Below the pieces are notes generated by a model. That model was given only the letters and a program-made list of their open reading frames with translations, did no database searches and was not told where the DNA came from. From Clostridiales bacterium (GTDB taxonomy: Bacteria; Bacillota; Clostridia; Lachnospirales; Lachnospiraceae), in the NCBI GenBank assembly GCA_020859985.1, contig JAJBVD010000019.1, positions 1-38,929 of the forward strand: a stretch of 38,929 nt of DNA. The letters are read 5' to 3'. Below are positions 15,121 through 23,830 of this stretch, piece after piece; position 1 is the stretch's first letter, and every line of letters begins with the position of its first letter. The translations under genes were made by a program, and so were the position numbers.

Positions 15121-16821
15121 ATGAAAACAGCCGCCAGGCCACAGAACAAAGGCTACAGTGAAGCCGGGGCGAGCTGGCACAAGAAGGCCCTGAAAGGCTT
15201 CAACGCTCCGAGCGGCTCACCACATGAGGACATAGACTTCAACAACTACACCCTGCGGCAGCGTGCCCGCATGTTATACATGGTGGCACCGATCGCCACC
15301 TCGGCCATTAAGACCAACCGCACAAACGTGGTAGGCTGCGGGCTCCAGCTCCAGAGCCGGATCGACCGCAACGTGCTGGGCCTGAGTGCTGAACAGGCCG
15401 AAGTCTGGGAGAAATCCACAGAGCGGGAGTTTCGTCTCTGGGCTGAGAACAAAAAAGCCTGCGACGCCACCGGCCTGAACGACTTCTACGGGCTCCAGCA
15501 GCTCGCGTGCGTCACCTGGCTGCTCTCCGGTGATTGTATCGGAATACTGAAACAGTACAAAACGACGAGGCTCCAGCCCTACGCGCTGCACGTCCAGCTC
15601 ATTGAGGCCGACCGCGTGGCAACTCCCACCATTTACGGCGGCGGCCAGTCGATCTACTACACCACCGGCAGGAACCCGAAGAACGGGAACACCATTTTCG
15701 ACGGCGTGGAGATCGACAAAAACGGCATGACGGTGGCCTACCATATCCGGAGCACCTATCCCTTCGAGATCGGCGCACCGCAGGAGACGACCTGGAGCCG
15801 CGTCCTGGCATATCAGGAACACACCGGGCTCCCCAACGTCGTGCATGTCATGGACTCGGAGCGCTGCGAGCAATACCGTGGCGTCACATATCTGGCGCAG
15901 GTGATCGAGCCACTGCTCCAGCTCCGCCGGTACACAGACTCGGAGCTCATGGCTGCGGTGATCGAGAGCTTTTTCACGGCCTTTATTAAGACCGAGGCCA
16001 GCACGGAGGACATGCCATTCAACCAGGTGGAGCCGGATCCGCCCGGATCCCCGAACACTCCGAACGAGTACAGCATGGGACCCGGACAGATCAATATCAT
16101 GCAGCCAGGCGAGGACGTCACCTTCGCGCAGCCTACGCGACCGGCCGGAGGCTTCCAGAACTTCGTGAACGCTATCTGCCAGCAGATCGGCGCGGCACTG
16201 GAGATCCCCAGCGACCTGCTGCTGAAATCGTTCAACAGCTCGTACAGTGCGAGCCGTGCGGCGCTCCTGGAGGCGTGGAAGTCCTTCAAAATGCGCCGCG
16301 ACTGGATCACCCGCGACTTCTGCCACCCGATCTATGAGGTGTGGCTCTCCGAAGCCGTGGCCCGTGGCCGCGTCAATGCGCCCGGATTTTTCACGGATCC
16401 GGCGATCCATGCGGCATACCTCGGCAGCGAATGGCTCGGCCCGTCTCAGGGACAGCTCGATCCGGTGAAGGAAATCACGGCCGAGATCCTGGCATGTAGC
16501 GAAGGCTTCTCCACTCACGAGCAGAGCACCGTCCGCCTGAACGGCGGCCAGTGGGACTCCAACGTGGAAACCCTGCGCCGGGAGAACGAAAAGCTCGGCG
16601 GCAAGTCTCCGGATCCGCACCAGACGGAAACCGGCGGCCAGTCTGAGAGCACCGAAGGTGAGGGAGAAGGCGAAAGCCAGCAGCCGGAGGAAGGCAACGA
16701 GAACAACCCGCACAACCCGGAGACGAACGGCGCGAAAGCCGCCCAGGCGCTCCGGCAGCTCGTGATCACGGAGCAGATCCGGCAATCAATACAAGGAGGA
16801 CAAGGCAATGAAAAGACCTGA
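15121..16821 (+). CDS. Portal protein (lambda family)
   Basis: A 566-residue lambda-type portal. Visible features are DFNNYTLRQRARMLYMVAP (N-terminal), TSAIKTNRTNVVGCGLQL, the WLLSGDCIGIL strand, VVHVMDSERCEQYRGVTYL, and EIPSDLLLKSFNSSYSASRAALLEAW, the conserved clip/stem region. The last ~65 residues are a Gln/Glu/Asn-rich disordered tail. The dodecameric ring forms the DNA channel at the head vertex, docking the terminase and later the connectors. Size and position before a ClpP-like protease fit lambda gpB/gpC order. The 3' end overlaps the protease start. Confidence 0.93.
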   Translation: MKTAARPQNKGYSEAGASWHKKALKGFNAPSGSPHEDIDFNNYTLRQRARMLYMVAPIATSAIKTNRTNVVGCGLQLQSRIDRNVLGLSAEQAEVWEKSTEREFRLWAENKKACDATGLNDFYGLQQLACVTWLLSGDCIGILKQYKTTRLQPYALHVQLIEADRVATPTIYGGGQSIYYTTGRNPKNGNTIFDGVEIDKNGMTVAYHIRSTYPFEIGAPQETTWSRVLAYQEHTGLPNVVHVMDSERCEQYRGVTYLAQVIEPLLQLRRYTDSELMAAVIESFFTAFIKTEASTEDMPFNQVEPDPPGSPNTPNEYSMGPGQINIMQPGEDVTFAQPTRPAGGFQNFVNAICQQIGAALEIPSDLLLKSFNSSYSASRAALLEAWKSFKMRRDWITRDFCHPIYEVWLSEAVARGRVNAPGFFTDPAIHAAYLGSEWLGPSQGQLDPVKEITAEILACSEGFSTHEQSTVRLNGGQWDSNVETLRRENEKLGGKSPDPHQTETGGQSESTEGEGEGESQQPEEGNENNPHNPETNGAKAAQALRQLVITEQIRQSIQGGQGNEKT

Positions 16822-18049
16822 CCTGCGAATGGGGCCCGCACCGGCACCCAGCGCACCCGCAGCCACGGCGGTGAAATTCTGGAACGTGGCAGACGTCGGC
16901 GAGGACGAGGGCGAGCTCACTCTCTACGGCGACGTAATGAGCCAGCAGCCTATTGACTGGTGGACGGGAGAACCGAAGCCCGGCTTCTATATCACGCCGG
17001 AGGGCTTCATGGAAGATCTGGCGGCAATCAAAGACAAGGCCCACATAAACGTGCGCCTCAATAGCTGCGGCGGCGACCTTTACACCGGGATCGCAATCCA
17101 CAACGCCCTCAAAGCACTGAGCGGCGAGGTGAACGTGATCGTCGAAGGGATCGCGGCAAGCGCGGCGTCCGTGATCATGTGCGCAGGCGACACCGTGACC
17201 GTGTTCCCTGGCTCTCTGGTGATGATCCACGGCGTCAGTGTGCTTCTCTGGGACGCAATGAACATCCAGGACATGAAGCAGATGATCAAAAGCATGGACG
17301 CCAGCGAGCGGGCCGTGGCTGAGATCTACAACGCCAAGACCGGGATCGAAACGGACACCCTGCGAAGCATGATGGCCAAGGAAACATGGATGACCGGACG
17401 CGAGGCACTGGAGAAGGGCTTCGCCGACGAGCTCAAAGAGGACGACGAAGATCCCGACATGAGCCTGAGCGCCGACCGAAAGATCCTCTTCGTCAACGGC
17501 GTGAGCCACAACGTCGAGGGGCTCCGGAATTTACCGGGGACGATCCCCACACAACCAAGTGCTAAACCGGCCAAAAGACCGGCAGCAAATAAAAGGCCGA
17601 CCAACAAGGCGGCAAAACAGAAGGAGGTAAACCACATGACACTCGAAGAACTGAGAGCACAGGAACCTGATCTGGTAGCTCAGATCGAGCAGAACGCCCT
17701 GAACGCCGCCCAGACGCAGGCGAACACCGACGCGGTGACGGCTGAGCGCGACCGCCTGGCGGCCATTGACTCGATCGCGGCTTCTATCCCGGATCAGCAG
17801 CTCGTCCACGACGCCAAGTACGGCGACGAACCCTGCACCGCTCAGGAGCTCTGCTTCCGCGTAATGCAGCAGAGCGCAAAAGCCGGGCAGACCTTCCTCT
17901 CCAACTACGCGACAGACGGCGCGAAGTCCGGAGCGGACAAAGTGACAGCAGCTCCCAACGGCGGCCAGAGCATGAACCAGGCCGAGACGGACGCGGCAGA
18001 CATTCAGGCGGTAGTAAACGCCTACAACAAAACCAAAGGAGGTAACTAA
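16808..18049 (+). CDS. ClpP-like head maturation protease with C-terminal scaffold
   Basis: A 413-residue protein. Residues ~20-215 are a ClpP-type serine protease: RLNSCGGD near 84-90, GIAASAAS with catalytic Ser near 118, and MIHGVS with catalytic His near 141. It processes the procapsid. After a Lys/Pro-rich linker (~245-275) the C-terminal ~137 residues are helical and acidic (LEELRAQEPDLVAQIEQNAL onward), like a scaffold. A perfect ribosome binding site lies inside the gene before an in-frame ATG at 17636, so the scaffold should also be made alone. The organisation equals lambda C/Nu3. Confidence 0.9.
   Translation: MKRPDLRMGPAPAPSAPAATAVKFWNVADVGEDEGELTLYGDVMSQQPIDWWTGEPKPGFYITPEGFMEDLAAIKDKAHINVRLNSCGGDLYTGIAIHNALKALSGEVNVIVEGIAASAASVIMCAGDTVTVFPGSLVMIHGVSVLLWDAMNIQDMKQMIKSMDASERAVAEIYNAKTGIETDTLRSMMAKETWMTGREALEKGFADELKEDDEDPDMSLSADRKILFVNGVSHNVEGLRNLPGTIPTQPSAKPAKRPAANKRPTNKAAKQKEVNHMTLEELRAQEPDLVAQIEQNALNAAQTQANTDAVTAERDRLAAIDSIAASIPDQQLVHDAKYGDEPCTAQELCFRVMQQSAKAGQTFLSNYATDGAKSGADKVTAAPNGGQSMNQAETDAADIQAVVNAYNKTKGGN
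17636..18049 (+). CDS. Nested scaffold protein (internal in-frame start, Nu3-like)
   Basis: AAGGAGGT at 17621-17628 is followed seven bases later by ATG 17636, in the same frame as the protease, giving a 137-residue product identical to its C-terminus. It is helical, Gln/Asp/Ala-rich, with a TAERDRLAAIDSIAAS segment typical of scaffold regions fused to head proteases. Lambda makes its Nu3 scaffold in the same nested way. The site is better than most starts in the window, so this is probably the main scaffold product. Confidence 0.7.
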   Translation: MTLEELRAQEPDLVAQIEQNALNAAQTQANTDAVTAERDRLAAIDSIAASIPDQQLVHDAKYGDEPCTAQELCFRVMQQSAKAGQTFLSNYATDGAKSGADKVTAAPNGGQSMNQAETDAADIQAVVNAYNKTKGGN

Positions 18050-18051
18050 GA

Positions 18052-18435
18052 ATGAGCACCAGAATTGACGAAACTCTCGGCACTGTCGGCTTCGACAATC
18101 TGATCAACGGCGTGTACCCGCCCGCTGAGCCATTCAGCGTACAGCTCGCACCCAACCAGGGCGTGCTCGAACGCGGCAGCCTTCTGGCGGCCGGTGACAA
18201 CGGCATGGAGCTGATCAGTGAAACCACAACCGGCACGGCAAACGCCGTCCTCGCAAAAGAAGTAGACACCGGCAGCGACGAAACCGCCACTGACACGGTG
18301 GAGGCGGTGGCATACCGCACCGGACACTTCAACACCAACGCGCTAATCGTGGCCGACGGCTACGAAATCACGGCGGCAGACAAGGAGGCCCTGCGCTCCG
18401 CTGGGATCCTGATCTCCGACGCCGTGGAGTATTAA
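18052..18435 (+). CDS. Head decoration protein (lambda D-like)
   Basis: A 127-residue protein of the lambda gpD family. PPAEPFSVQLAPNQGVLERGSLLA is the typical N-terminal region, and AVLAKEVDTG and AYRTGHFNTNAL strands follow. Trimers of such proteins clamp the expanded capsid at threefold sites after DNA entry. The gene lies between scaffold and major capsid, as in lambda. The start has AAGGAGGTAA upstream. Confidence 0.88.
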   Translation: MSTRIDETLGTVGFDNLINGVYPPAEPFSVQLAPNQGVLERGSLLAAGDNGMELISETTTGTANAVLAKEVDTGSDETATDTVEAVAYRTGHFNTNALIVADGYEITAADKEALRSAGILISDAVEY

Positions 18436-18454
18436 AGAACAGGAGGGCAAAGAA

Positions 18455-19528
18455 ATGGCATTTAATTTTTATGATACCCACACTCTGCTCGCCTCCGTGG
18501 AGCAGCTTCCCCCGCTCCACACCTTCCTGCTGGATCGCTACTTCCCCACCAACGCGGCGAGCGACATTTTCGCCACCAACGACGTGCTGGTGGAGTACAG
18601 AAAGGGACACAAGAAGGCGGCACCCTTCGTCGCACCCCGCAAGGGCGGGATCACGATCCTGCGCGACGGCTACACCATGAAGCGCTTCACTCCGTCCTAT
18701 ATCGCACCGAAGCGCCCGCTGACCATTGACGATCTGGCGAAACGCGGCTTCGGGGAGGCGCTTTACACCAACCTGACACCGGCCCAGCGCCAGGGCGTGA
18801 TCATGCTCAGCGATCTGGACGAGCTCCGCGCCATGAACATGCGCCGCAAGGAGGCAATGGCCGCCGAGGTGATCTTCACCAACGGCTGCATTATGGACGA
18901 GTACGTGGACGACTTCAACCACTTCGAGGAAAGAGAAGTCCGCTACTACGACGAGGACGCAAACCCGGCCGTGTACACTCCGTCCGCGACCTGGGACACC
19001 ACCGAGGACTCCGGCAAGCAGATGATCGACGACATCGCCGCCATGATCTACATGCTGACCTCTCGCGGCCTGGCTGCCACTGAGGTGCTCGTCGCCCCGG
19101 ACGTGGCCGACGTGATCCTGGCGAATGAATGGATCATGAAGCTGATGGATAACCGCCGCTACGAAATGGGCGGTGTGAACCCTGAGCTCCTGCCCGCCGG
19201 TGCCTCTAAGATCTGCCGCCTGAACATCAAGGGCCGCATGATCGACTTCCTCAGCTATGAGGACACCTACACCGAAGTGGACGGCACCGTGACGCCGTTT
19301 ATCCCGGACGGCATGATCGCCGTGGGAGCTCCGAACGCTGGCCGCACCGTTTACGGCGCGATCACCCAGGTGGAGCAGGCAGACGGTGAATTTCACACCT
19401 ACACGGGCGTGGACGTGCCGAAGTATATCAGCGACGCGCTGCACAATGTCCGCGAGCTGACACTGGCCTCCGCTCCGCTCTGTATGCCGAACAACGAGAA
19501 CCCGTTTATCACAGCGACCGTGCTCTAA
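18455..19528 (+). CDS. Major capsid protein E (lambda E family)
   Basis: A 357-residue capsid protein of the phage_cap_E family. It shows FNFYDTHTLLASVEQLPPLHTFLLDRYFP at the N-terminus, then FVAPRKGGITILRDGYTMKRF, YIAPKRPLTIDDLAKRGFG, and DLDELRAMNMRRKEAMAAEV. The rest is the HK97-fold A-domain side with VAPDVADVIL. It forms the icosahedral shell. Length is close to lambda gpE (341). The start has AGGAGG. Confidence 0.95.
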   Translation: MAFNFYDTHTLLASVEQLPPLHTFLLDRYFPTNAASDIFATNDVLVEYRKGHKKAAPFVAPRKGGITILRDGYTMKRFTPSYIAPKRPLTIDDLAKRGFGEALYTNLTPAQRQGVIMLSDLDELRAMNMRRKEAMAAEVIFTNGCIMDEYVDDFNHFEEREVRYYDEDANPAVYTPSATWDTTEDSGKQMIDDIAAMIYMLTSRGLAATEVLVAPDVADVILANEWIMKLMDNRRYEMGGVNPELLPAGASKICRLNIKGRMIDFLSYEDTYTEVDGTVTPFIPDGMIAVGAPNAGRTVYGAITQVEQADGEFHTYTGVDVPKYISDALHNVRELTLASAPLCMPNNENPFITATVL

Positions 19529-19555
19529 TAAACGCGGCCAGAAAGGAGCAGACCA

Positions 19556-20002
19556 ATGGCAAAAATTAAAGTGACACGCGGATCCTGCGGGATCAGATAC
19601 ACCGACGCAAACGGACGCACCAGGAGCACGACCAAGACGGCGGCGGACGGCTTTTTCGAGTGTGACGACAAGCTGGCCGCCCGCTTCGTCGGCCTGGGCG
19701 TGGCCGTCTACGAAGCCACCAAGGAAGCTGCAGCTCCGGAGGATCCCGCCGAGGATCCGGATCAGGAAACTGAGGACGAGGCCGATCAGGGAACCGGTGA
19801 GGAAACCACCGCGCACCTGGACGCGGCCCAGCTCAGCACCATGACGATCAAGGAGCTGGCGGCCCTGGCTGCTGACATGGGCGTGGACGTCTCCGGCTGC
19901 AAAAAGAAGGACGACTACGTGGCGGCGATCGCTGCCGTGGAAGTGACTCCGGGCGACGCTGAGGACGACCTGCCGGATCTGGACGCTGCCGATCCCGTGT
20001 AA
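19556..20002 (+). CDS. Head-associated protein with SAP/HeH-like C-terminal motif (paralog 1)
   Basis: A 148-residue protein. The first ~55 residues form a small beta-rich domain (KIKVTRGSCGIRYTDANGRT, then FVGLGVAVYEA). An acidic linker leads to a SAP/HeH-like helix pair, MTIKELAALAADMGVDVSGCKKKDDYVAAI. It shares this plan with the next gene, so the two arose by duplication. The position behind the major capsid gene suggests a head or connector accessory role. Function is unproven. Confidence 0.65.
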   Translation: MAKIKVTRGSCGIRYTDANGRTRSTTKTAADGFFECDDKLAARFVGLGVAVYEATKEAAAPEDPAEDPDQETEDEADQGTGEETTAHLDAAQLSTMTIKELAALAADMGVDVSGCKKKDDYVAAIAAVEVTPGDAEDDLPDLDAADPV

Positions 20003-20016
20003 AGGAGGGCAACGAC

Positions 20017-20343
20017 ATGATCAGAATTATCAAAGGCACCTACGGCCGCGTGGTGGACGGCACCGTCGTGGCAATGAGAAAAGGCTCCGAGCCCTTCTCA
20101 CTCTCTGAGGAACGCGAAGCGCAGCTCGTGGCTGCCGGAGTGGCCGAAAAGGTGCAGGAACCTGAGAAGAAATACACCACCGACATGAAAATGGCAGAAC
20201 TTCGGGAGGCGGCCGCCGCGCTGGGCGTGGACGCGAGCAAGGCCAAGACCAAAAAAGAAGTGATCGCCATGCTGGAGGAAGCGGAGGAAAAAGCCGAGGC
20301 CGTGGCCGAGACTGAAACCGAAGCGGAAACCAGCGCCGAGTGA
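20017..20343 (+). CDS. Head-associated protein with SAP/HeH-like motif (paralog 2)
   Basis: A 108-residue relative of the preceding gene: IRIIKGTYGRVVDGT-type beta N-terminus, then MKMAELREAAAALGVDASKAKTKKEVIAML, the same helix pair, and a Glu/Ala tail. Such short proteins occur between capsid and connector genes in Clostridia phages. The start has AAAGGAGG upstream and its stop overlaps the next start (TGATG). Confidence 0.65.
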   Translation: MIRIIKGTYGRVVDGTVVAMRKGSEPFSLSEEREAQLVAAGVAEKVQEPEKKYTTDMKMAELREAAAALGVDASKAKTKKEVIAMLEEAEEKAEAVAETETEAETSAE

Positions 20344-20663
20344 TGATCGACTTCAAAGGCCAGGTAGTCTACGATCTGGGGGCCGTTTTTTTGAACCTGA
20401 ACGAGTTTGCCGAGACACACTGCGTGGAGGGGGCAGAGATCCCCGTCGTGGTGGATAAAGACCAACTGAACAAGCTCAAAAAAGGCCAGATCCTCGGACT
20501 CATTGAGGCCGACATGCTGCTCATGGGTAAGAAGGAGGACTTCCCCTCGTATCTCTCACCGGGAACGCTCATAAACGTGGACGGCCGCGAAATGATCGTG
20601 GCCAACTCCGGCGAGGACATGGGGCTCGTTGAGCTGGCACTGCGCCAGAATCGCACCGGATAA
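20343..20663 (+). CDS. Head-tail adaptor candidate
   Basis: A 106-residue protein from ATG 20343 in a TGATG overlap. The pattern is an N-terminal strand-helix (DFKGQVVYDLGAVFLNLNEFAE), VEGAEIPVVVDKDQL, then MGKKEDFPSYLSPGTLINVDGREMIV and a final LVELALRQNR. This resembles small head-tail attachment proteins (lambda gpFII-like, Phage_attach-type) in both order of elements and position after the capsid gene. The family call is tentative. Confidence 0.6.
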   Translation: MIDFKGQVVYDLGAVFLNLNEFAETHCVEGAEIPVVVDKDQLNKLKKGQILGLIEADMLLMGKKEDFPSYLSPGTLINVDGREMIVANSGEDMGLVELALRQNRTG

Positions 20664-20675
20664 GGAGGCAACCAC

Positions 20676-21305
20676 ATGACACTCGTTGAAACCATAGACA
20701 AGGTGGTGGCCTGGCTCAATACCAACGTATGCGGCCAGATCACCCTCAAACTGCCGGACGACGCGACCAACGACGCCGACTATGGCGTGAAGTACGTCAA
20801 CCCGGCAGCCTTCCCCCTCTATGTACCGGGAAAAGACCGGCTCCCGCCGTCCGCGACGGCTCCGATCCCTTCCGTGTGCGTGCAATTCATGGAAGGAAGC
20901 GACGACCTGCTGGAACACCGCCGCCAGCTCCAGATCCGGCTCTGCCTGAGCTGCTGGAACCCTGGCGAACACAGCGGCGAGATTTACAACCCACGGGAGA
21001 ACGAGGAAGCCCTGGGCGGCTACTCGTACTACCTGGACGAAGAAACGGCCCAGACCTACACCCGGAATATGGAGGGCTGGAGGGACTCGTTCAACTTCGC
21101 GGACATGGTGCTGCGCACTCTGGAAAGCACGGAATACCTCGACGGGCTGCGGCTCGTGAAGGAGGCCGGGATCAAGTACGGGCTATTCACGGAGGAAGGC
21201 AACATCTGGGACTACTACCCCTACTGGCACAACTGGATCAGCTTCACACTGGAGTCCGGAGTCGCCACGGTAAAGATCCCGGAAGCATACGAAGATTTTT
21301 TATAA
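20676..21305 (+). CDS. Tail terminator / neck protein candidate
   Basis: A 209-residue protein immediately upstream of the sheath. It starts with TLVETIDKVVAWLNTNVCGQ and has IPSVCVQFMEGSDDLLEHRRQLQIRLCLSCWNPGEH, resembling tail terminator proteins, which have a strand that reads as IRL-type and a following acidic loop. The rest, with many aromatics (NIWDYYPYWHNWISF), is less typical. It would cap the tail tube and sheath. Position is the main evidence. Confidence 0.6.
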   Translation: MTLVETIDKVVAWLNTNVCGQITLKLPDDATNDADYGVKYVNPAAFPLYVPGKDRLPPSATAPIPSVCVQFMEGSDDLLEHRRQLQIRLCLSCWNPGEHSGEIYNPRENEEALGGYSYYLDEETAQTYTRNMEGWRDSFNFADMVLRTLESTEYLDGLRLVKEAGIKYGLFTEEGNIWDYYPYWHNWISFTLESGVATVKIPEAYEDFL

Positions 21306-21327
21306 AACCATAAGGAGGTAAACAACC

Positions 21328-22803
21328 ATGGCATACAAACATGGCGCATATGGCCAGATCAACGAAAGCAAGGTAGCAGACGCTACTCAGACTGACGTCG
21401 TGGCCGCCTATATCGGCACCGCTCCGATCAACCTCGTGCGCGGATATGCTGACGCGGATCTCGTCAACATGCCGATCAAAATCACCAACATGAGCGACGC
21501 CCAGGCAAAGGCCGGATACTCCGACGACTGGGAGAGCTTCACCCTCTGCGAAGCCTTCGCGGAGCACTTCGACAACACAGTCGGAAACGTGGGCCCGATC
21601 TACATCGTCAACGTGCTGGATCCGGACACTCACAGAGCTGCGGACACCACCACCGTGTCGCTGACCTTCTCCAGCCTGCGGGCTGAGTTTGAGAGCTCCG
21701 ACATTATCCTCGACACCTTCGCGATCGCGGACATGACAGAGGACGTGGACTACTCCCTGACCTACAACTTCGCAAAGGGCACCGTCGTGGTGAAGCTGCT
21801 CGACAGCGAAAGCACCGTGACAAGTGCAACCGCGACCTACAACACCGTGGACGCTTCCCAGGTGGACTACTCCGACATTATCGGCAGCAGCACCGACGAG
21901 GGCGTTTATACTGGCCTGGCGGCCATGAGCCTGCTCTACCAGTACCAGAACGCGATCCTCAACATTCTGGCCGCACCCGGCTGGAGCCACATTCCTGCGG
22001 TATACAAGGCGCTCTGCTCCACCGTCCAGAAGCTCAACGGCCACTGGGACGGCTTCGTGAACGCCGACATTCCTCTGAAGGACGACGACGGAAACGCGAT
22101 CAACACGATCGCGAAGGCAATCGCCTGGAAGGAAGAACACGGCTACACCTCGGAATATTCCAAGGTGTACTGGCCGAAAGTCGTTGACGGCGACGGCCGC
22201 GTGTACCACCTCTCCACCGTCGGACAGGCCACCATGCTGCGCGTGGATCAGAGCCACGACGCGGTGCCGTTCGAGAGCCCGTCCAACAAGGAGATCATGG
22301 CAACGAAGCAGTACTTCGGCGCTGACTCCAAGAGCAACGGCTTCGATCAGCAGACCGGCAACGACCTGAACGAGCAGGGGATCACCACCGCCGTTTACTG
22401 GGCCGGGAACTGGGTACTCTGGGGCCCGCACACTGCGGCCTACACCTACAACGGCAGCATGGACGCCCACGCCATCTTCGACGTGAACCTGCGTATGCTG
22501 GAGTACATCACGAACAGCTTCCAGCAGGATCATGGAACCGAGATCGACAGCCCCATGACACCGCAGGACAAGGACACGATCCTGAACTACGAGAAGGAAA
22601 AGCTCGACACCCTCTGCGGTATCGGCGCGCTGATCGGCACCCCGACGGTGGAGTTTTTGGAGAGCGACAACGCCACAAGCGACATGGTGAATGGCGATTT
22701 TGTCTGGAGGATCTCCGTCACCAACACGCCGCCGTTTAAGTCCGGCACCGTGCACGTGGCATACACGGACGACGGCTTCGAGAGCTTTTTCGAGACTGAG
22801 TAA
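21328..22803 (+). CDS. Contractile tail sheath protein
   Basis: A 491-residue protein with the sheath pattern: AYIGTAPINL near the N-terminus, EAFAEHFDNTVGNVGPIYIVNVLD, a middle insertion (~90-190), LAAPGWSHIPAVYKALCS, then a C-terminal domain with YWAGNWVLWGPHTAAYT and IFDVNLRMLEYITNSFQQ, the conserved helix of contractile sheaths. The sheath contracts to drive the tube through the cell envelope. Its presence shows the virion is a myovirus despite the lambda-like head. AAGGAGGTAA precedes the ATG. Confidence 0.95.
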   Translation: MAYKHGAYGQINESKVADATQTDVVAAYIGTAPINLVRGYADADLVNMPIKITNMSDAQAKAGYSDDWESFTLCEAFAEHFDNTVGNVGPIYIVNVLDPDTHRAADTTTVSLTFSSLRAEFESSDIILDTFAIADMTEDVDYSLTYNFAKGTVVVKLLDSESTVTSATATYNTVDASQVDYSDIIGSSTDEGVYTGLAAMSLLYQYQNAILNILAAPGWSHIPAVYKALCSTVQKLNGHWDGFVNADIPLKDDDGNAINTIAKAIAWKEEHGYTSEYSKVYWPKVVDGDGRVYHLSTVGQATMLRVDQSHDAVPFESPSNKEIMATKQYFGADSKSNGFDQQTGNDLNEQGITTAVYWAGNWVLWGPHTAAYTYNGSMDAHAIFDVNLRMLEYITNSFQQDHGTEIDSPMTPQDKDTILNYEKEKLDTLCGIGALIGTPTVEFLESDNATSDMVNGDFVWRISVTNTPPFKSGTVHVAYTDDGFESFFETE

Positions 22804-22817
22804 GGAGGTACAAGAGC

Positions 22818-23327
22818 ATGGGAAAATGGCTTGATATTAAAGGCCCGGTAGTGGCCGACACTGTATACGCTGACAGCACCCTGGTGGCGAAAGACGTCAC
22901 CTTCACGCTGCCGGGCGTGGAATTTTTGACCGCCGACGTGCAGGCCATGGGTAACCTGAGCGTGCCGCTGATCGGGCTCCTGGAGAACATGGAGCTCTCG
23001 ATCACGAAGATCGGCCTGGACTCCGGCCTCAAAAGGCTGAACCGGCTCGAAAAGCAGAGCCTGGAGTTTCGCTGGGTGCAGAACGTCGTGAAATCCGACG
23101 GCAGCACCTCGCAGGAAGGCTGCAAGGCGTTTGTGCGTACCATGCCGGGATCCTTCCCGGAGCTGGGCGTCGAAGTCGGCAGCGCGACCGAAGGCGAGTG
23201 CACTTATAATGTCACCCGTATGCAGATCTACGCAAACGGGAGCGAGCTCCTGCTCGTTGACAGGCTGAGCCAGATCCTCCGCTTCAACGGCAAGGACTAC
23301 ATGACAGCGATCAACAACCTGCTTTAA
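22818..23327 (+). CDS. Major tail tube protein (P2 FII-like)
   Basis: A 169-residue protein of the phage_tube family. It contains ADSTLVAKDVTFTLPGVEFLTADVQAMG, GLLENMELSITKIGLD, and LEFRWVQNVVKSDGS, with a C-terminal VDRLSQILRFNGKDYM. Stacked hexamers make the inner tube of the contractile tail. The gene follows the sheath as in P2 (FI-FII) and is closed by a strong terminator. Confidence 0.92.
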   Translation: MGKWLDIKGPVVADTVYADSTLVAKDVTFTLPGVEFLTADVQAMGNLSVPLIGLLENMELSITKIGLDSGLKRLNRLEKQSLEFRWVQNVVKSDGSTSQEGCKAFVRTMPGSFPELGVEVGSATEGECTYNVTRMQIYANGSELLLVDRLSQILRFNGKDYMTAINNLL

Positions 23328-23339
23328 TCGAGGCATGAG

Positions 23340-23376
23340 GGGCCACCAGTCCACATTCGGCTGGCGGCCCTTTTTT
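23340..23376 (+). terminator. Intrinsic terminator after tube gene
   Basis: GGGCC-A-CCAG (23340-23349) pairs with CTGG-C-GGCCC (23361-23370); the loop is 11 bases and T6 follows (23371-23376). It is placed to keep sheath and tube transcripts more abundant than the downstream chaperone, tape measure and baseplate. Confidence 0.9.
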
Positions 23377-23413
23377 ATTCTATCAATCCAAAACGCGAAA
23401 GGAGCGCAAAACA

Positions 23414-23830
23414 ATGGCAGAAAAAAAGAACACCCTCACACTGGCAAACCCCGTCAAGATCAACGGGGAAACCGTAACCGAAATGACCTACGACATCAAC
23501 GAGATCGACGGGATCCTCTTCGCAACCGCTGAGGCCAAGAAGAAAAGCGCCCAGGGCATGAAGAACATGTCCGTGTCGGCGGCGGCTGAGTTTGACTTCG
23601 GCCTCCACCTCTATCTGGGCTATGCGGCCATTATCGCGGTGAACCCGTCCTATGACTGGGCCGACCTGGAACGCATGAAAGGGCGCGACGTGGTGGACGT
23701 CATGGGGATCGGAAGAAATTTTATGCTCAAGTCGGAGAAGGATTCAACGGAAAGCGACTCCGACGAGCCTACAGAGACTACGCCAGAGTCTACCACACAA
23801 GCACCCGCGACCTCGAAGCGAAAAGGATAA
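23414..23830 (+). CDS. Tail assembly chaperone, zero-frame product (gpE-like)
   Basis: A 138-residue product matching P2-type gpE tail chaperones: LTLANPVKINGETVTEMTYDINEIDG, then LHLYLGYAAIIAVNPSYDWADLERMKGRDVVDVMGIG. After residue ~103 the zero-frame tail is low-complexity (Glu/Ser/Thr/Pro) and does not look like a folded segment, while the -1 frame does. This short form and the frameshifted long form together guide tape measure protein during tail assembly. It stands directly between tube and tape measure, as in P2. Confidence 0.85.
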   Translation: MAEKKNTLTLANPVKINGETVTEMTYDINEIDGILFATAEAKKKSAQGMKNMSVSAAAEFDFGLHLYLGYAAIIAVNPSYDWADLERMKGRDVVDVMGIGRNFMLKSEKDSTESDSDEPTETTPESTTQAPATSKRKG

